A DNA stretch of 64,000 nt from positions 1 through 64,000 of the forward strand of contig JAQBVJ010000003.1 in the NCBI GenBank assembly GCA_027623235.1. Reading direction: 5' to 3'. Shown one piece after another: positions 18,614 to 27,282 of the stretch; position 1 is the stretch's first letter; the number at the start of each line of letters is the position of its first letter. The DNA is from Planctomycetota bacterium. GTDB taxonomy: Bacteria; Planctomycetota; Planctomycetia; Planctomycetales; Planctomycetaceae. A program made the position numbers and the translations under genes. The notes under the pieces were generated by a model. That model did no database searches. It saw only the letters and a list, made by a program, of their open reading frames with translations, and was not told the DNA's origin.

Positions 18614-19366
18614 ATGAGAAAAACAGCTCTCCGCATCGGAACCTTGACCGTAATCGCATGTCTCGCCGCGGGCATCCTTCACGCTCAGGACAAGCCAGCT
18701 GCAAAGCCAGCAGCCGATCCGGCGAAGCCGTCTTCGACGGACGAGGAATTACTGAAGGACCTCGTCCCAGGCATTCCGCTCGGAGGCACCGAGGAGAAAA
18801 CGAAAGACGGATCGACTGAGCTCGATGAACTCGACAGGACGATCACCTCGATGCGGCAGGTCGGCAAACGACTGAACGATGGCGACACGTCGGACGCGAC
18901 GCGTGACCTCCAGGCTGGCATTCTCCAGGACATTGACGCTCTCATCAAAAAGCTCAAGAAGCAGCCGCCTCCGAATCCCAATCAGAATTCGCCTCAGGAT
19001 CAGTCGCCGGAAAACTCGCAGAAGCCACAGGAATCTGGCGCGCAGTCAAAGCCGAAGACTCAACCCAAACCGACCGCTGGAGAGCAGCCGTCTGGAAAAC
19101 AGCCAACGGGTTCGGGAGCCGGACAGAAACAGGAGAACAAAAATGCGGGTGAATCCACGGAGGAAAATCGGCAGAAGGCTCAGGCCAGGGAGACGGCACT
19201 CGCGCGTCGCCGCGCATTGATCAACGAAGTCTGGGGCCATCTTCCACCGGCACTGCGCGAGAAGCTGCTGAATGTCGGCAGCGAGAAACTGCTGCCGCAG
19301 TACGAGGAGCTGATCCGTCGGTATTACGAATCGCTCGCCGACTCGCCCGATTCTCAGGCCCGTTGA
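18614..19366 (+). CDS. Small exported low-complexity protein, partner of the DUF4175-like gene
   Basis: 250 residues. A signal peptide (MRKTALRIGTLTVIACLAAGILHA) is followed by a helical segment with LDELDRTITSMRQVGKRL near 72-90, a Pro/Gln/Lys/Ser-rich disordered stretch (about 115-190) and a conserved-looking C-terminus, VWGHLPPALREKLLNVGSEK then LLPQYEELIRRYYESLA. That C-terminal block recurs in planctomycete proteins encoded beside DUF4175-like genes. It starts 13 bases after the giant coiled-coil gene, in the same direction, suggesting an envelope complex. Function is not known, and the disordered middle argues for a linker or adaptor role rather than an enzyme. Confidence 0.75.
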   Translation: MRKTALRIGTLTVIACLAAGILHAQDKPAAKPAADPAKPSSTDEELLKDLVPGIPLGGTEEKTKDGSTELDELDRTITSMRQVGKRLNDGDTSDATRDLQAGILQDIDALIKKLKKQPPPNPNQNSPQDQSPENSQKPQESGAQSKPKTQPKPTAGEQPSGKQPTGSGAGQKQENKNAGESTEENRQKAQARETALARRRALINEVWGHLPPALREKLLNVGSEKLLPQYEELIRRYYESLADSPDSQAR

Positions 19367-19496
19367 GCTGAGAAACTGGCGAGACGTGCCCGGTGTAAAC
19401 TCGTGGCCAGCCTTCGTATACTGGGGCCTCGCAATTCCTGCCCGGTCGATTTGTGGCGATGCTTCGCCTTCGGCCTGGCGACTCCGGAGATTCGTG

Positions 19497-20465
19497 ATGC
19501 CCCCTGCCCCGCAATCTGAGGACTCCGTCCGCCTTCAAGTCCTGCTCGCTCGCTGCGGATTCGGTTCACGCCGGGCCTGTGAAGACTTCGTGCAGTCTGG
19601 CCGCGTCTCGGTCAACGGAACAGTCGTGACCGCCCCTGGCCACAAGGTCACTCTCAAGGTTGACAAAGTCACTGTCGATGACGAACCGGTTCGACCGGCG
19701 CGTCCGGCTTACTACATGGTCAATAAGCCGAAAGGAATGCTCTGCACGAATAACGATCCGGGCGGACGACCGCGGATCGTGGATCTGTTCCCCAAAAGCG
19801 CGGGTCGAGTTTTTCCAATCGGGCGACTCGATGAAAACTCAGTCGGACTGATCCTCGTCACGAATGACGGCGAGATGAGTCACCGGCTCGCGCATCCGCG
19901 GTTTCGAGTTGCAAAGGTTTACCACGTCCTTGTCGCGGGCCTGCCAACGCTGGAAACGCTCAAGCAGCTTCGAGAGGGAATGTATTTCAGCGATGGACGT
20001 TTCAAAGTAGAGAAAGCTCGAAAGATCGGTCGTCGCGGCAAGAGCACACTCCTGGAAGTCGTCCTCAAGGAAGGCCAGAATCGCGAAATTCGACGGTTAT
20101 TTGCTCGAGTCGGACACAAAGTCATGAAGCTCGAACGAGTAGCGTTCGGACCGCTCCAGCTCCGAGGAGTCGCAGTGGGCCGAGCTCGCCCGCTGACTCT
20201 TCAGGAGATCAAGCTTCTACAGGCTCATGTGGACCAGTGGGAGCGACGACAGAAAGACGACGGTCAACGAGCAAGTCAGAAGAAAACTGCGGCCAAACCG
20301 GCAGCACGGAAACGGCCACCGAAAAGCCCACGGTCGGGAACAGTCGAAGTTGGCCCGCTTGAAACGACGGCCGGTCGCGACCTCACTGGCCGTCGTCGAG
20401 ATTCAGCAAACGAAGTTTCGCCGCATCCGGCGATCGTGAAGCCACGGGAGCCGCACAAGAGCTGA
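19497..20465 (+). CDS. Pseudouridine synthase, RluB/RsuA family
   Basis: 322 residues. An N-terminal S4 RNA-binding domain (VRLQVLLARCGFGSRRACED) precedes the RsuA/RluB catalytic domain with YYMVNKPKGMLCTN and the catalytic aspartate D112 in GRLDENSVGLILVTNDG. KVYHVLVAG and EGQNREIRRLFARVGHKV complete the family pattern. It isomerises uridine in rRNA, probably 23S by analogy with RluB, though RluE/F or RsuA specificity cannot be excluded. The last 70 residues are a Lys/Arg/Ala-rich tail, common in high-GC homologues. The ATG at 19497, with CCGGAG upstream, replaces a longer frame from 19386 whose extra 37 residues resemble nothing. Confidence 0.92.
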   Translation: MPPAPQSEDSVRLQVLLARCGFGSRRACEDFVQSGRVSVNGTVVTAPGHKVTLKVDKVTVDDEPVRPARPAYYMVNKPKGMLCTNNDPGGRPRIVDLFPKSAGRVFPIGRLDENSVGLILVTNDGEMSHRLAHPRFRVAKVYHVLVAGLPTLETLKQLREGMYFSDGRFKVEKARKIGRRGKSTLLEVVLKEGQNREIRRLFARVGHKVMKLERVAFGPLQLRGVAVGRARPLTLQEIKLLQAHVDQWERRQKDDGQRASQKKTAAKPAARKRPPKSPRSGTVEVGPLETTAGRDLTGRRRDSANEVSPHPAIVKPREPHKS

Positions 20466-20575
20466 CTCGACGGTGAATCCACTTTCGCCTCACAGTTGAG
20501 CGACCGCCAGCCGTTCGAGACACTCCCCCCGTCGAGACGACGACGACTCGCGAATTTGCCCGTGTGTGAGGAACG

Positions 20576-21457
20576 ATGATGACTGAGTGCCACGGACTGG
20601 CCGGACTTGTGCCAACCGCAGTACAGACGACAGGCCGAGTGGTCGAGCACGAGCCAATGGCTCGCGACACGATGCGGCTGCGGATTGAGTGTCCGGAAAT
20701 TGCCCGGCAGATCCTGCCTGGACAGTTTTTCATGGTTCGAGATCCCAGAGTCACGGATCCGATGCTTGGCCGTCCCTTCGCGCTTCTCGACACCTACGAT
20801 GGTCCAACGGGAGAACCGATCGGCGTCGAATTCGGGTACATCGTTGTTGGGAAAATGACCGAGCTGATGACGACGTGGCGTGTCGGTGACGAATGCGAAA
20901 TCTGGGGACCTTTGGGAAACGGATTTCCAGTTCCGAAAGATTTTGAGAATCTCGCCCTTGTCGCGGGTGGAATCGGACAGACACCGTTCCTCGCTGTCGC
21001 CAAAGAGGCTTTGGGACACAGAAGTTACGGCGATCCACTGCGTCAACTGAGCAACTTTCCTCAGAGTGTTTCGCTAAGCTACGGAGCCCGGTCCGCTGAA
21101 TATCTTGCCGGCCTGAATCTGTTCGAAATTGATGGACTCGATCTGGAAATATCGACCGACGACGGCTCGGCTGGCCATCGGGGATTTGTGACCGAGTTGC
21201 TCGCCGCCCGAATTGCCGGGGAATCTCCACCGGATGCGATTTACTGCTGTGGTCCGGAACCGATGATGGCGGCGGTCGCCAGGCTCGCCCAGGAAGCAGG
21301 GATTTCCTGCTGGCTTTCTCTGGAAACTCCGATGGCGTGTGGGTTTGGCATCTGTTTCAGCTGCGTGACACGGGTTCGACTGGACGATGGATCCTGGGAC
21401 TACCGAAGGACCTGTGTCGAGGGGCCAGTCTTCCCGGCCGAGACGCTCGTGCTGTAA
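20576..21457 (+). CDS. pyrK: Dihydroorotate dehydrogenase electron-transfer subunit (PyrK-like)
   Basis: 293-residue iron-sulfur flavoprotein of the PyrK type. It has a ferredoxin-reductase FAD domain (RPFALLD near residue 65), an NAD-binding domain with LVAGGIGQTPFL near 126 and YCCGPEPMMAAV, and a C-terminal [2Fe-2S] site with cysteines 255, 260, 263 and 280 (ACGFGICFSCV ... RRTCVEGPVF). PyrK passes electrons from class 1B dihydroorotate dehydrogenase (PyrD) to NAD. No pyrD lies in the window, so the pairing is presumed; hydrogenase or sulfhydrogenase gamma subunits are related alternatives. GAGGAA precedes the start; ATG at 20576 and 20579 are equally placed. Residues 150-170 include a short insertion (GHRSYGDPLRQLSNFPQSV). 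Confidence 0.88.
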   Translation: MMTECHGLAGLVPTAVQTTGRVVEHEPMARDTMRLRIECPEIARQILPGQFFMVRDPRVTDPMLGRPFALLDTYDGPTGEPIGVEFGYIVVGKMTELMTTWRVGDECEIWGPLGNGFPVPKDFENLALVAGGIGQTPFLAVAKEALGHRSYGDPLRQLSNFPQSVSLSYGARSAEYLAGLNLFEIDGLDLEISTDDGSAGHRGFVTELLAARIAGESPPDAIYCCGPEPMMAAVARLAQEAGISCWLSLETPMACGFGICFSCVTRVRLDDGSWDYRRTCVEGPVFPAETLVL

Positions 21458-21715
21458 TTTCTGCGCGGGGCCGGGAGCGCCACCCGGATTCGAAATTCTC
21501 GGCAGCCAGGTCTTTTTCCAGAAGAACTTCCGTGCCGTAAAACGTGTTAGAACAGGAAGTTTCGGTTGTCGCTGATTTCCTGATGCGATAGCCTAACCCA
21601 ATTGCGGGAAAGGAGTTCCAGCTTCAACGTCCATTTCGACGAACTACCTTCGGCGATTTGGTTTATCCGCGGTCAGGATGATCGTACACCCGCTTCGATA
21701 TTCGCAGATGACGCG

Positions 21716-21723
21716 AAAAGGAG
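21716..21723 (+). promoter_or_regulatory. Strong Shine-Dalgarno fixing a GTG start
   Basis: AAAAGGAG lies six bases before the GTG at 21730 and supports that start for the first VWA protein. Confidence 0.8.
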
Positions 21724-21729
21724 CCTGCA

Positions 21730-23661
21730 GTGAGTCGAGCCAGCTCAGAGAACTACCGTTACACCGACGAGCCCCTCACCGAGTCCGCGATGTCTGGCGC
21801 CCGGGAGATTCCCGCGTGGCTGGTCAGCCTTGGGGCTCATGTCGGTGTTCTGTTCGTCCTTAGCGGTTTCACCTACGTGACCGGTCAGCTTGAGGAAGAC
21901 GACGTCATCACAAGCATCGTCGACGAGTATGACGAACGCGAATACAAGTTCGACGTCACTGTCGCCGACGTGGTCGGTAACGACAGCCAGGTTAACTCGT
22001 TGTCTGCCTCACAGGCCGCCGCGAAAGTTGTGAGTCAGACCAACCCGCAGGACCAGATGCAGCAGGAGTTGCAGGAAGACATTCTGATTCCGGAAGCTCC
22101 CCCGGTAAACGACATTGCCCAGCCGCCCACAGCGGATCTGGCCAGCGTGATTGAAACAACGGGCGCGACGGAAAAGACGGGCGGCGTTGAAGGTTCGCTC
22201 GATCGAATGACCTTTGAGATCATGAACTCACTTCGAGACCGCGAGACGCTCGTCGTCTGGCTGTTTGATGAGTCCGGTTCACTCGCACCTCGCCGAGCTG
22301 ACATCGCTGACCGTTTTGAAAACATCTACGGCCAACTCGACAGCCTGAACGCGACTGCCGGAATAAAGAAAGGTCGAACTGCGCCGCTGCAGACAGCCAT
22401 TGTCGGTTTCGGACAGGGACTGCACTTCTACACGGACGAGCCGATTACGGACATCAGCAAAGCGGCAGGACTCGTTCGCAACATTCAGAACGACGATTCC
22501 GGCGAAGAAAAAGTCTTCTCAGCCGTCGGTGCTGTCGTTCAGAAGTGGCGTCGATTTCGCTCAGCTTCAAATCGACACAACTGCATGATTGTCGTCGTGA
22601 CTGACGAACGTGGCGACGATTTCAGTCTGATCGAAGATGTCGCCGCATTGACTTCGAAGATGGGATTCCGCGTCTACTGCATCGGAAACTCTTCACCGTT
22701 CGGGCGTGAGAAAGGCTTCGTTCGATACACCTATCCAGACGATTACACGGAAGATATTCCCGTCGATCAGGGGCCGGAATCGCCACGGATGGAGGTTCTC
22801 GACCTGCCATTCTGGGGCGGACGGCGGGTTGACTCTGGCAGGATTTCTTCTGGCCTGGGTCCTTACGCGTTGACTCGGCTATGTGCGGAGACCGGCGGCC
22901 TTTACCTGATCACAGATGACGCATCCGGACGGACCTTCGACTCAACAGTCATGAAGGATTACCTGCCGGACTATCGTCCGATCCGGTTCTACGATGCGGA
23001 TATCGCAAAGAATTCGGCAAAGAGAGCTCTCGTCGCGGCGGCCGAGTTGACTCGGCAGAATAGTATCAACGCTCCGCAACTCGTTTTTCGGGCCGACACC
23101 GACAACGCTCTCCGAACAGAGGCCACCGAAGCCCAGCGTCCCGCTTCCATTCTGGAACACCGTGTCGGCCAGATCGTTGCGGCTCTTGACGAGGGGGCGA
23201 ATGATCGGGCCAGGATCAGAGAGCCTCGCTGGCAGGCGGCTTACGACCTTGCAGTAGGGCGAGCGAATGCCGTTCTCGCCCGGTCGCTGAGTTACAACCA
23301 GATGCTCGCGAACATGAAGGTCGCTCCGAAGTCCTTCGAAAACAAGAAGAACAACACCTGGATCATGAAACCCTCGGGCGAAGTGGAAACAGGCCCGGCT
23401 GTGAAGAAAATCATGGCCAGGGCCGTTGAGCATTTGAGCCGGGTTATCGAAGAGCACCCTGGCACGCCATTCGAGTATCTCGCCTCAAGAGAACTCGAAC
23501 AGAGACTGGGATGGACCTGGGAAGAGTCGTACACGAATTACGCTGAGATGGGACAGGGAGCCGGAAACAACGACGCACAAAACCGGGTCCTCTTCCTGGA
23601 AGTCACTGACCCGACGACGGGCAAGAAAAAGCTCATCAAACGCGAACGCCCAAAGCTTTGA
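21730..23661 (+). CDS. Membrane-anchored VWA-domain protein with TonB-like helix (copy A)
   Basis: 643 residues. A short cytoplasmic N-terminus leads into one hydrophobic helix (about 28-50, WLVSLGAHVGVLFVLSGF) carrying S33 and H37 in the S-x3-H spacing of TonB. A Gln/Asp/Pro-rich stretch follows to about 150, then a von Willebrand A domain with the metal-site motif DESGS near 180, a conserved VVVTDERGDD strand and SSGLGPYALTRLCAETGG. The C-terminal third is helical and ends with HPGTPFEYLASRELEQRLGW. The TonB comparison is inference. The next gene is a diverged paralogue in the same direction, 58 bases away. No ExbB/ExbD-like genes are visible. Probable role: envelope protein binding a ligand through a MIDAS; the partner is unknown. 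Confidence 0.85.
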   Translation: MSRASSENYRYTDEPLTESAMSGAREIPAWLVSLGAHVGVLFVLSGFTYVTGQLEEDDVITSIVDEYDEREYKFDVTVADVVGNDSQVNSLSASQAAAKVVSQTNPQDQMQQELQEDILIPEAPPVNDIAQPPTADLASVIETTGATEKTGGVEGSLDRMTFEIMNSLRDRETLVVWLFDESGSLAPRRADIADRFENIYGQLDSLNATAGIKKGRTAPLQTAIVGFGQGLHFYTDEPITDISKAAGLVRNIQNDDSGEEKVFSAVGAVVQKWRRFRSASNRHNCMIVVVTDERGDDFSLIEDVAALTSKMGFRVYCIGNSSPFGREKGFVRYTYPDDYTEDIPVDQGPESPRMEVLDLPFWGGRRVDSGRISSGLGPYALTRLCAETGGLYLITDDASGRTFDSTVMKDYLPDYRPIRFYDADIAKNSAKRALVAAAELTRQNSINAPQLVFRADTDNALRTEATEAQRPASILEHRVGQIVAALDEGANDRARIREPRWQAAYDLAVGRANAVLARSLSYNQMLANMKVAPKSFENKKNNTWIMKPSGEVETGPAVKKIMARAVEHLSRVIEEHPGTPFEYLASRELEQRLGWTWEESYTNYAEMGQGAGNNDAQNRVLFLEVTDPTTGKKKLIKRERPKL

Positions 23662-23719
23662 AAGCAGTTCTGTTTCATCAGTCAGAATTCTGACTCGATT
23701 TAATCACCGGAGTCCTGGA

Positions 23720-25630
23720 ATGTCACGGTCGGCCAATTTTTCCGCGATTGGAACATCTACTGCTGTGCATTTCCTGCTCCTCGGTGCACTCGGGATGATC
23801 CATTACAACCTTCAGGAGACTCAGCCTGAAGTTGTTCTCGAAACCGTCTTTGACGATGAACGCGAGCAGGAAGAGTTCACTCGCGATCTCGAAACAGATC
23901 CGGAAATCGCAGAGACTCAAAACTTCCTGGCGGGCGGAGCCGTCTCAACGGCGGTCGGTGGATCCGGGGCACCAGCAGTCGCGCAGCAGAAAATTGAGCA
24001 GTCCGAAACACTGAAGGAAATTGACTTCGCCGTCAACGCCAGCAATATCGATCTTCCTGGCGAGGAGATGATCGGACAGGAGCTCGGTGTTGGCGAAGTC
24101 AACGGTGAAACCGGAGCTGTCGTGGAAGGTTACGGGGCGGCTCTGTCACGGCTGTCGCAGGAACTCATTCGACTGATGCGACAGCGAAAAGTCATGGTCG
24201 TCTGGCTCTTCGACGAGTCTGAGAGCATGAAAGACGACCAGCAGGAAATCGCACAGAAATTTCACAAGGTCTACGAAGAGCTCGAGATTCAGTCTCGCTC
24301 AGACTCAAAGTTGAAACAGCAGGACGAAGTCCTGATGACAACCATTCTGAGCTTTGGTGCCGGAATTCACGAGCTGACAAAAACACCAACGACAAAAGTC
24401 AAAGAGGTTCAGGCCGCGATTGATGTAATCGCCATCGACGAAAGCGGCGACGAAAATATGTGCTCCGCGATTCAAAATGCAGTCACCAAATATGGAAAAA
24501 TGGCTCGAAGTCAGCAACGGCAGTTGATCGTCGTCGTCGTCAGCGACGAGTCCCCAACGGATGATGCACAGCTCGAAGACACGGTGGAAATCTGTGAGAA
24601 AGCGAAAGCCCCCGTTTACATACTGGGTCGGGAAGCCACATTTGGTTACCCATACGCCCGAATCAAATGGGTCGATTCGGTCTACCAGCTCACCCACTGG
24701 GCGAGGATCAATCGCGGGCCGGAGACGGCATTTCCCGAGTGCCTGCAATGGAACGGGCTTCACGCCCGACACGACAGCCAGTCCAGTGGATTCGGCCCTT
24801 ACTCACAGGTCAGACTTTGCAAAGAAACCGGCGGCATCTTCTTCATGCTACCAGGCGAAGAAGACAACCTCGTTGGCAGGCCGAAGCTGATTGCAGAGAG
24901 AAAGTACGCCGCGCTTGCCATGAAAGAGTACGAGCCGCTCCTGCTTGCAAGAAAAGATTACGCGGCAGCCAGAGCGAAAAGTCGCTTTCGCTCGGTGATG
25001 TGGGACGTGATAGTCGGACTCAACCCACATCTGGACAACAAGCTCAGCATGAAGACCTGGCACTTCTCAATCGATCCCGCTGAGTTCAAAAAAGAAGGCT
25101 TTGAGCAGTTCGAAAAGGCTTCGTATGCCATGAAGCAACTTGAAAAAGCACTGGAGATGATGGACGGAGTTCGGGAGTTGAGGGCCAAAGAAGAGTCACA
25201 GCGCTGGCGAGCCTGTTTTGATCTGACCTATGCCCAGTGCGTCGCTTTTCGAGTCAGGCTGTTTCAGTACATGTTGGTACTCGATGAACATGCGGCAGCG
25301 AACCAATTGCCAAAGGACCCAAAGCATAATCGCTGGGATATCCATTGGAGGAACACGAAACCCAAAGAACCCACCGATGAGCAGTTCGCACGGATCAAAA
25401 AAGCGTTTGGGTTTAAGGGGGACAAGGCCGGGTATCTGAAAATGCTGGATGACGAACGACAGAAAGCCAACGACCAATTTGACACCGTCTCACGCGAACA
25501 CGAAGGAACTCCGTGGGATTCCCGAGCCAAATACGAAAAGAGTCTCGGATTTGAATTTAACTTCGCGTCGCATTTCTGGGATCCGAAATATGCAGAGGTC
25601 GGTAAAAAGATCCCTCAAAAGAAATTCTAA
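23720..25630 (+). CDS. Membrane-anchored VWA-domain protein with TonB-like helix (copy B)
   Basis: 636 residues, collinear with the preceding gene. The N-terminal helix (about 8-30, IGTSTAVHFLLLGALGMI) again has S-x3-H spacing (S13, H17). After an acidic linker comes the VWA domain with DESES at the metal site near 165, VVVVSDESPTDD and SSGFGPYSQVRLCKETGGIF, closely parallel to copy A. The C-terminus differs more but keeps the EGTPWDSRAKYEKSLGFEF motif matching copy A's HPGTPFEYLASRELEQRLGW. CCGGAG precedes the ATG. Cotranscription with copy A is likely (58-base gap, shared terminator downstream). The pair looks like an old tandem duplication, with divergence suggesting a heteromer rather than redundancy. 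Confidence 0.85.
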   Translation: MSRSANFSAIGTSTAVHFLLLGALGMIHYNLQETQPEVVLETVFDDEREQEEFTRDLETDPEIAETQNFLAGGAVSTAVGGSGAPAVAQQKIEQSETLKEIDFAVNASNIDLPGEEMIGQELGVGEVNGETGAVVEGYGAALSRLSQELIRLMRQRKVMVVWLFDESESMKDDQQEIAQKFHKVYEELEIQSRSDSKLKQQDEVLMTTILSFGAGIHELTKTPTTKVKEVQAAIDVIAIDESGDENMCSAIQNAVTKYGKMARSQQRQLIVVVVSDESPTDDAQLEDTVEICEKAKAPVYILGREATFGYPYARIKWVDSVYQLTHWARINRGPETAFPECLQWNGLHARHDSQSSGFGPYSQVRLCKETGGIFFMLPGEEDNLVGRPKLIAERKYAALAMKEYEPLLLARKDYAAARAKSRFRSVMWDVIVGLNPHLDNKLSMKTWHFSIDPAEFKKEGFEQFEKASYAMKQLEKALEMMDGVRELRAKEESQRWRACFDLTYAQCVAFRVRLFQYMLVLDEHAAANQLPKDPKHNRWDIHWRNTKPKEPTDEQFARIKKAFGFKGDKAGYLKMLDDERQKANDQFDTVSREHEGTPWDSRAKYEKSLGFEFNFASHFWDPKYAEVGKKIPQKKF

Positions 25631-25663
25631 GTAAAAGCAAGTCTCACGACTGTCCGCTGAACG

Positions 25664-25693
25664 AAAAGCTCTGCCGAACCGGCAGGGCTTTTT
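25664..25693 (+). terminator. Rho-independent terminator after the VWA pair
   Basis: CTGCCG and CGGCAG pair around AAC, with outer AGC/GCT pairing and a TTTTT run, 33 bases after the stop of copy B. This supports one transcript for both VWA genes. Confidence 0.8.
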
Positions 25694-25902
25694 GTGTTAT
25701 TGTGCGACAGCGGACTGTCGTGACGGTTTCGAATTCTTCGAACGGACTGACTTCGTAGCAGTAGAGCCCTGCAAGGGGGTGTTTTCTGTTGCACTGAGCC
25801 GCAATCAGCACTCTGCGCCGGACGATTGACGACATTCCAGAGCCTTCGTTATCGTCACCCCGTTCGCGACTTCCGCTGCTCCTTCCCCAGACTGTCCCAC
25901 CG

Positions 25903-26232
25903 ATGTCGATTCGCCTTTCCTGTACCGACGCTGTCTCCACGGTCGATGATGTCACGCTTTCGGCACTGCCCGCAACCATTGGACGTGGCGAAGAGGCTGA
26001 TATTCGTGTCCACGATAGCTGGGCCAGTCGTATCCACTGTCGGCTCGTCGAACGAGATGGGGAACTGTGGGTCGAGGATGAAAAGTCGAGCAACGGCACT
26101 CGAGTCAATGGCGGGAATGTCACGGCTGTCCGCCTTCGGACTGGTGATGAGTTGACGATTGGCATAACGACTCTGCGAGTCGCATACTCTCGCGTGCCTG
26201 CTGGAAGGACGCCAGAGCTTGTCGGCACGTAG
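25903..26232 (+). CDS. Single FHA-domain protein
   Basis: 109 residues consisting of one forkhead-associated domain, a phosphothreonine-peptide reader. Key residues are present: G27-R28 in IGRGEEADI, S42 and H45 in SWASRIHCRL, and S63-N64-G65-T66 in SSNGTRVNG. There is no membrane helix, kinase domain or other fusion. It probably acts in the cytoplasm as an adaptor for Ser/Thr-kinase signalling, which is abundant in planctomycetes, but no kinase or phosphatase is adjacent. No convincing ribosome site precedes the ATG at 25903, so the start is the least certain part. The next gene on the same strand begins 97 bases on. Confidence 0.85.
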   Translation: MSIRLSCTDAVSTVDDVTLSALPATIGRGEEADIRVHDSWASRIHCRLVERDGELWVEDEKSSNGTRVNGGNVTAVRLRTGDELTIGITTLRVAYSRVPAGRTPELVGT

Positions 26233-26329
26233 GTTTGCGTTTGAAGCCGGCACATGTGGCGCTTAGTACGATCTTCCGAACGCCGTCGCTTCCGTCGAAT
26301 CGAAACCTGCAATTACCAGGGAAGCTGGA

Positions 26330-27151
26330 ATGGTCACTGCGTTCCGCGTTCACTGGGTCATTCTGAAAACCTGCATCGAAGAGCGGTTTGTGTACCGCGG
26401 CGATTTCGCATTTGCCACGCTCGTGCGATTTCTGCCGATTGTCACGCAGATTTTTCTGTGGGGATCGATCTTCGCGGTCGGGACTTCGAATCCTCGCGGC
26501 GCCATGAACGGTTACACGTATCCTGACATGGTCGCCTACTACCTGTTGGCGATGGTTGGTCGAGCTTTTTCGAGCATGCCAGGCCTCGCCAGCGGAATCG
26601 CGCGAGACGTTCGTGACGGAACGATCAAGAAGTTCCTCACTCAGCCGGTCGACATGCTCGGCTATCTGTTCTGGCATCGGATCGCCCACAAGCTGGTTTA
26701 TTACTGTGTGGCAACCGGACCATTTGCGCTGGTCTTCTATCTGTGTCGCGACTACTTCCCGGTCCTGCCGGAACCGCTGGTCCTTTGTGGTTTCGTGCTC
26801 TCGCTGATCTTCGGGTTCCTCATCGGCTTCCTGCTTGAGTCGCTGATCGGGTTTGTGTCATTCTGGTTTCTGGAGGTCAGCTCGCTTCTGTTTATTTACA
26901 TGATGATTAATTACTTCCTGTCGGGACACATGATCCCGCTGGACTGGCTGGGAACTTTTGGCGAGTACGTTCAGTATCTGCCATTCAAATTTCTCGCCTA
27001 CTTCCCGGCGGCCATCATGCTTCAGAAATACAGCCATGCAGAACTCGTGCAGGAACTGTGCATCGAATTTGCCTGGGTACTGTTCCTGCTGGGTGCCAAC
27101 CGAGTTGCGTTCGCTCGTGGCGTTCGACGTTACGGAGCTTTCGGAGGCTGA
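26330..27151 (+). CDS. ABC-2 family transporter permease (DUF990/ABC2_membrane_6 type)
   Basis: 273 residues with six or so membrane helices. The loop [20 protein letters not shown] followed by [20 protein letters not shown] is the signature of the ABC-2 subfamily whose members usually come as two permeases plus one ATPase. Only this permease is present here, with no ATPase on either side, so the complex is incomplete locally. AGGGAAG stands five bases before the ATG. The substrate is unknown; related systems export antibiotics, lipids or polysaccharide components. A possible MFS gene follows 131 bases later on the same strand. Confidence 0.85.
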   Translation: MVTAFRVHWVILKTCIEERFVYRGDFAFATLVRFLPIVTQIFLWGSIFAVGTSNPRGAMNGYTYPDMVAYYLLAMVGRAFSSMPGLASGIARDVRDGTIKKFLTQPVDMLGYLFWHRIAHKLVYYCVATGPFALVFYLCRDYFPVLPEPLVLCGFVLSLIFGFLIGFLLESLIGFVSFWFLEVSSLLFIYMMINYFLSGHMIPLDWLGTFGEYVQYLPFKFLAYFPAAIMLQKYSHAELVQELCIEFAWVLFLLGANRVAFARGVRRYGAFGG

Positions 27152-27282
27152 CGCGGTGCAGACTTCCCGGATCGTCAGCCTGTCGCATCCGATGCGAGTG
27201 AACTACGCTGGTTATCTTGCCTCTCAGAACAGCGTCTGGCCTCCGCATCCAGCCTGGCTTCCTTTTTCGTTCCCTCATCGCA

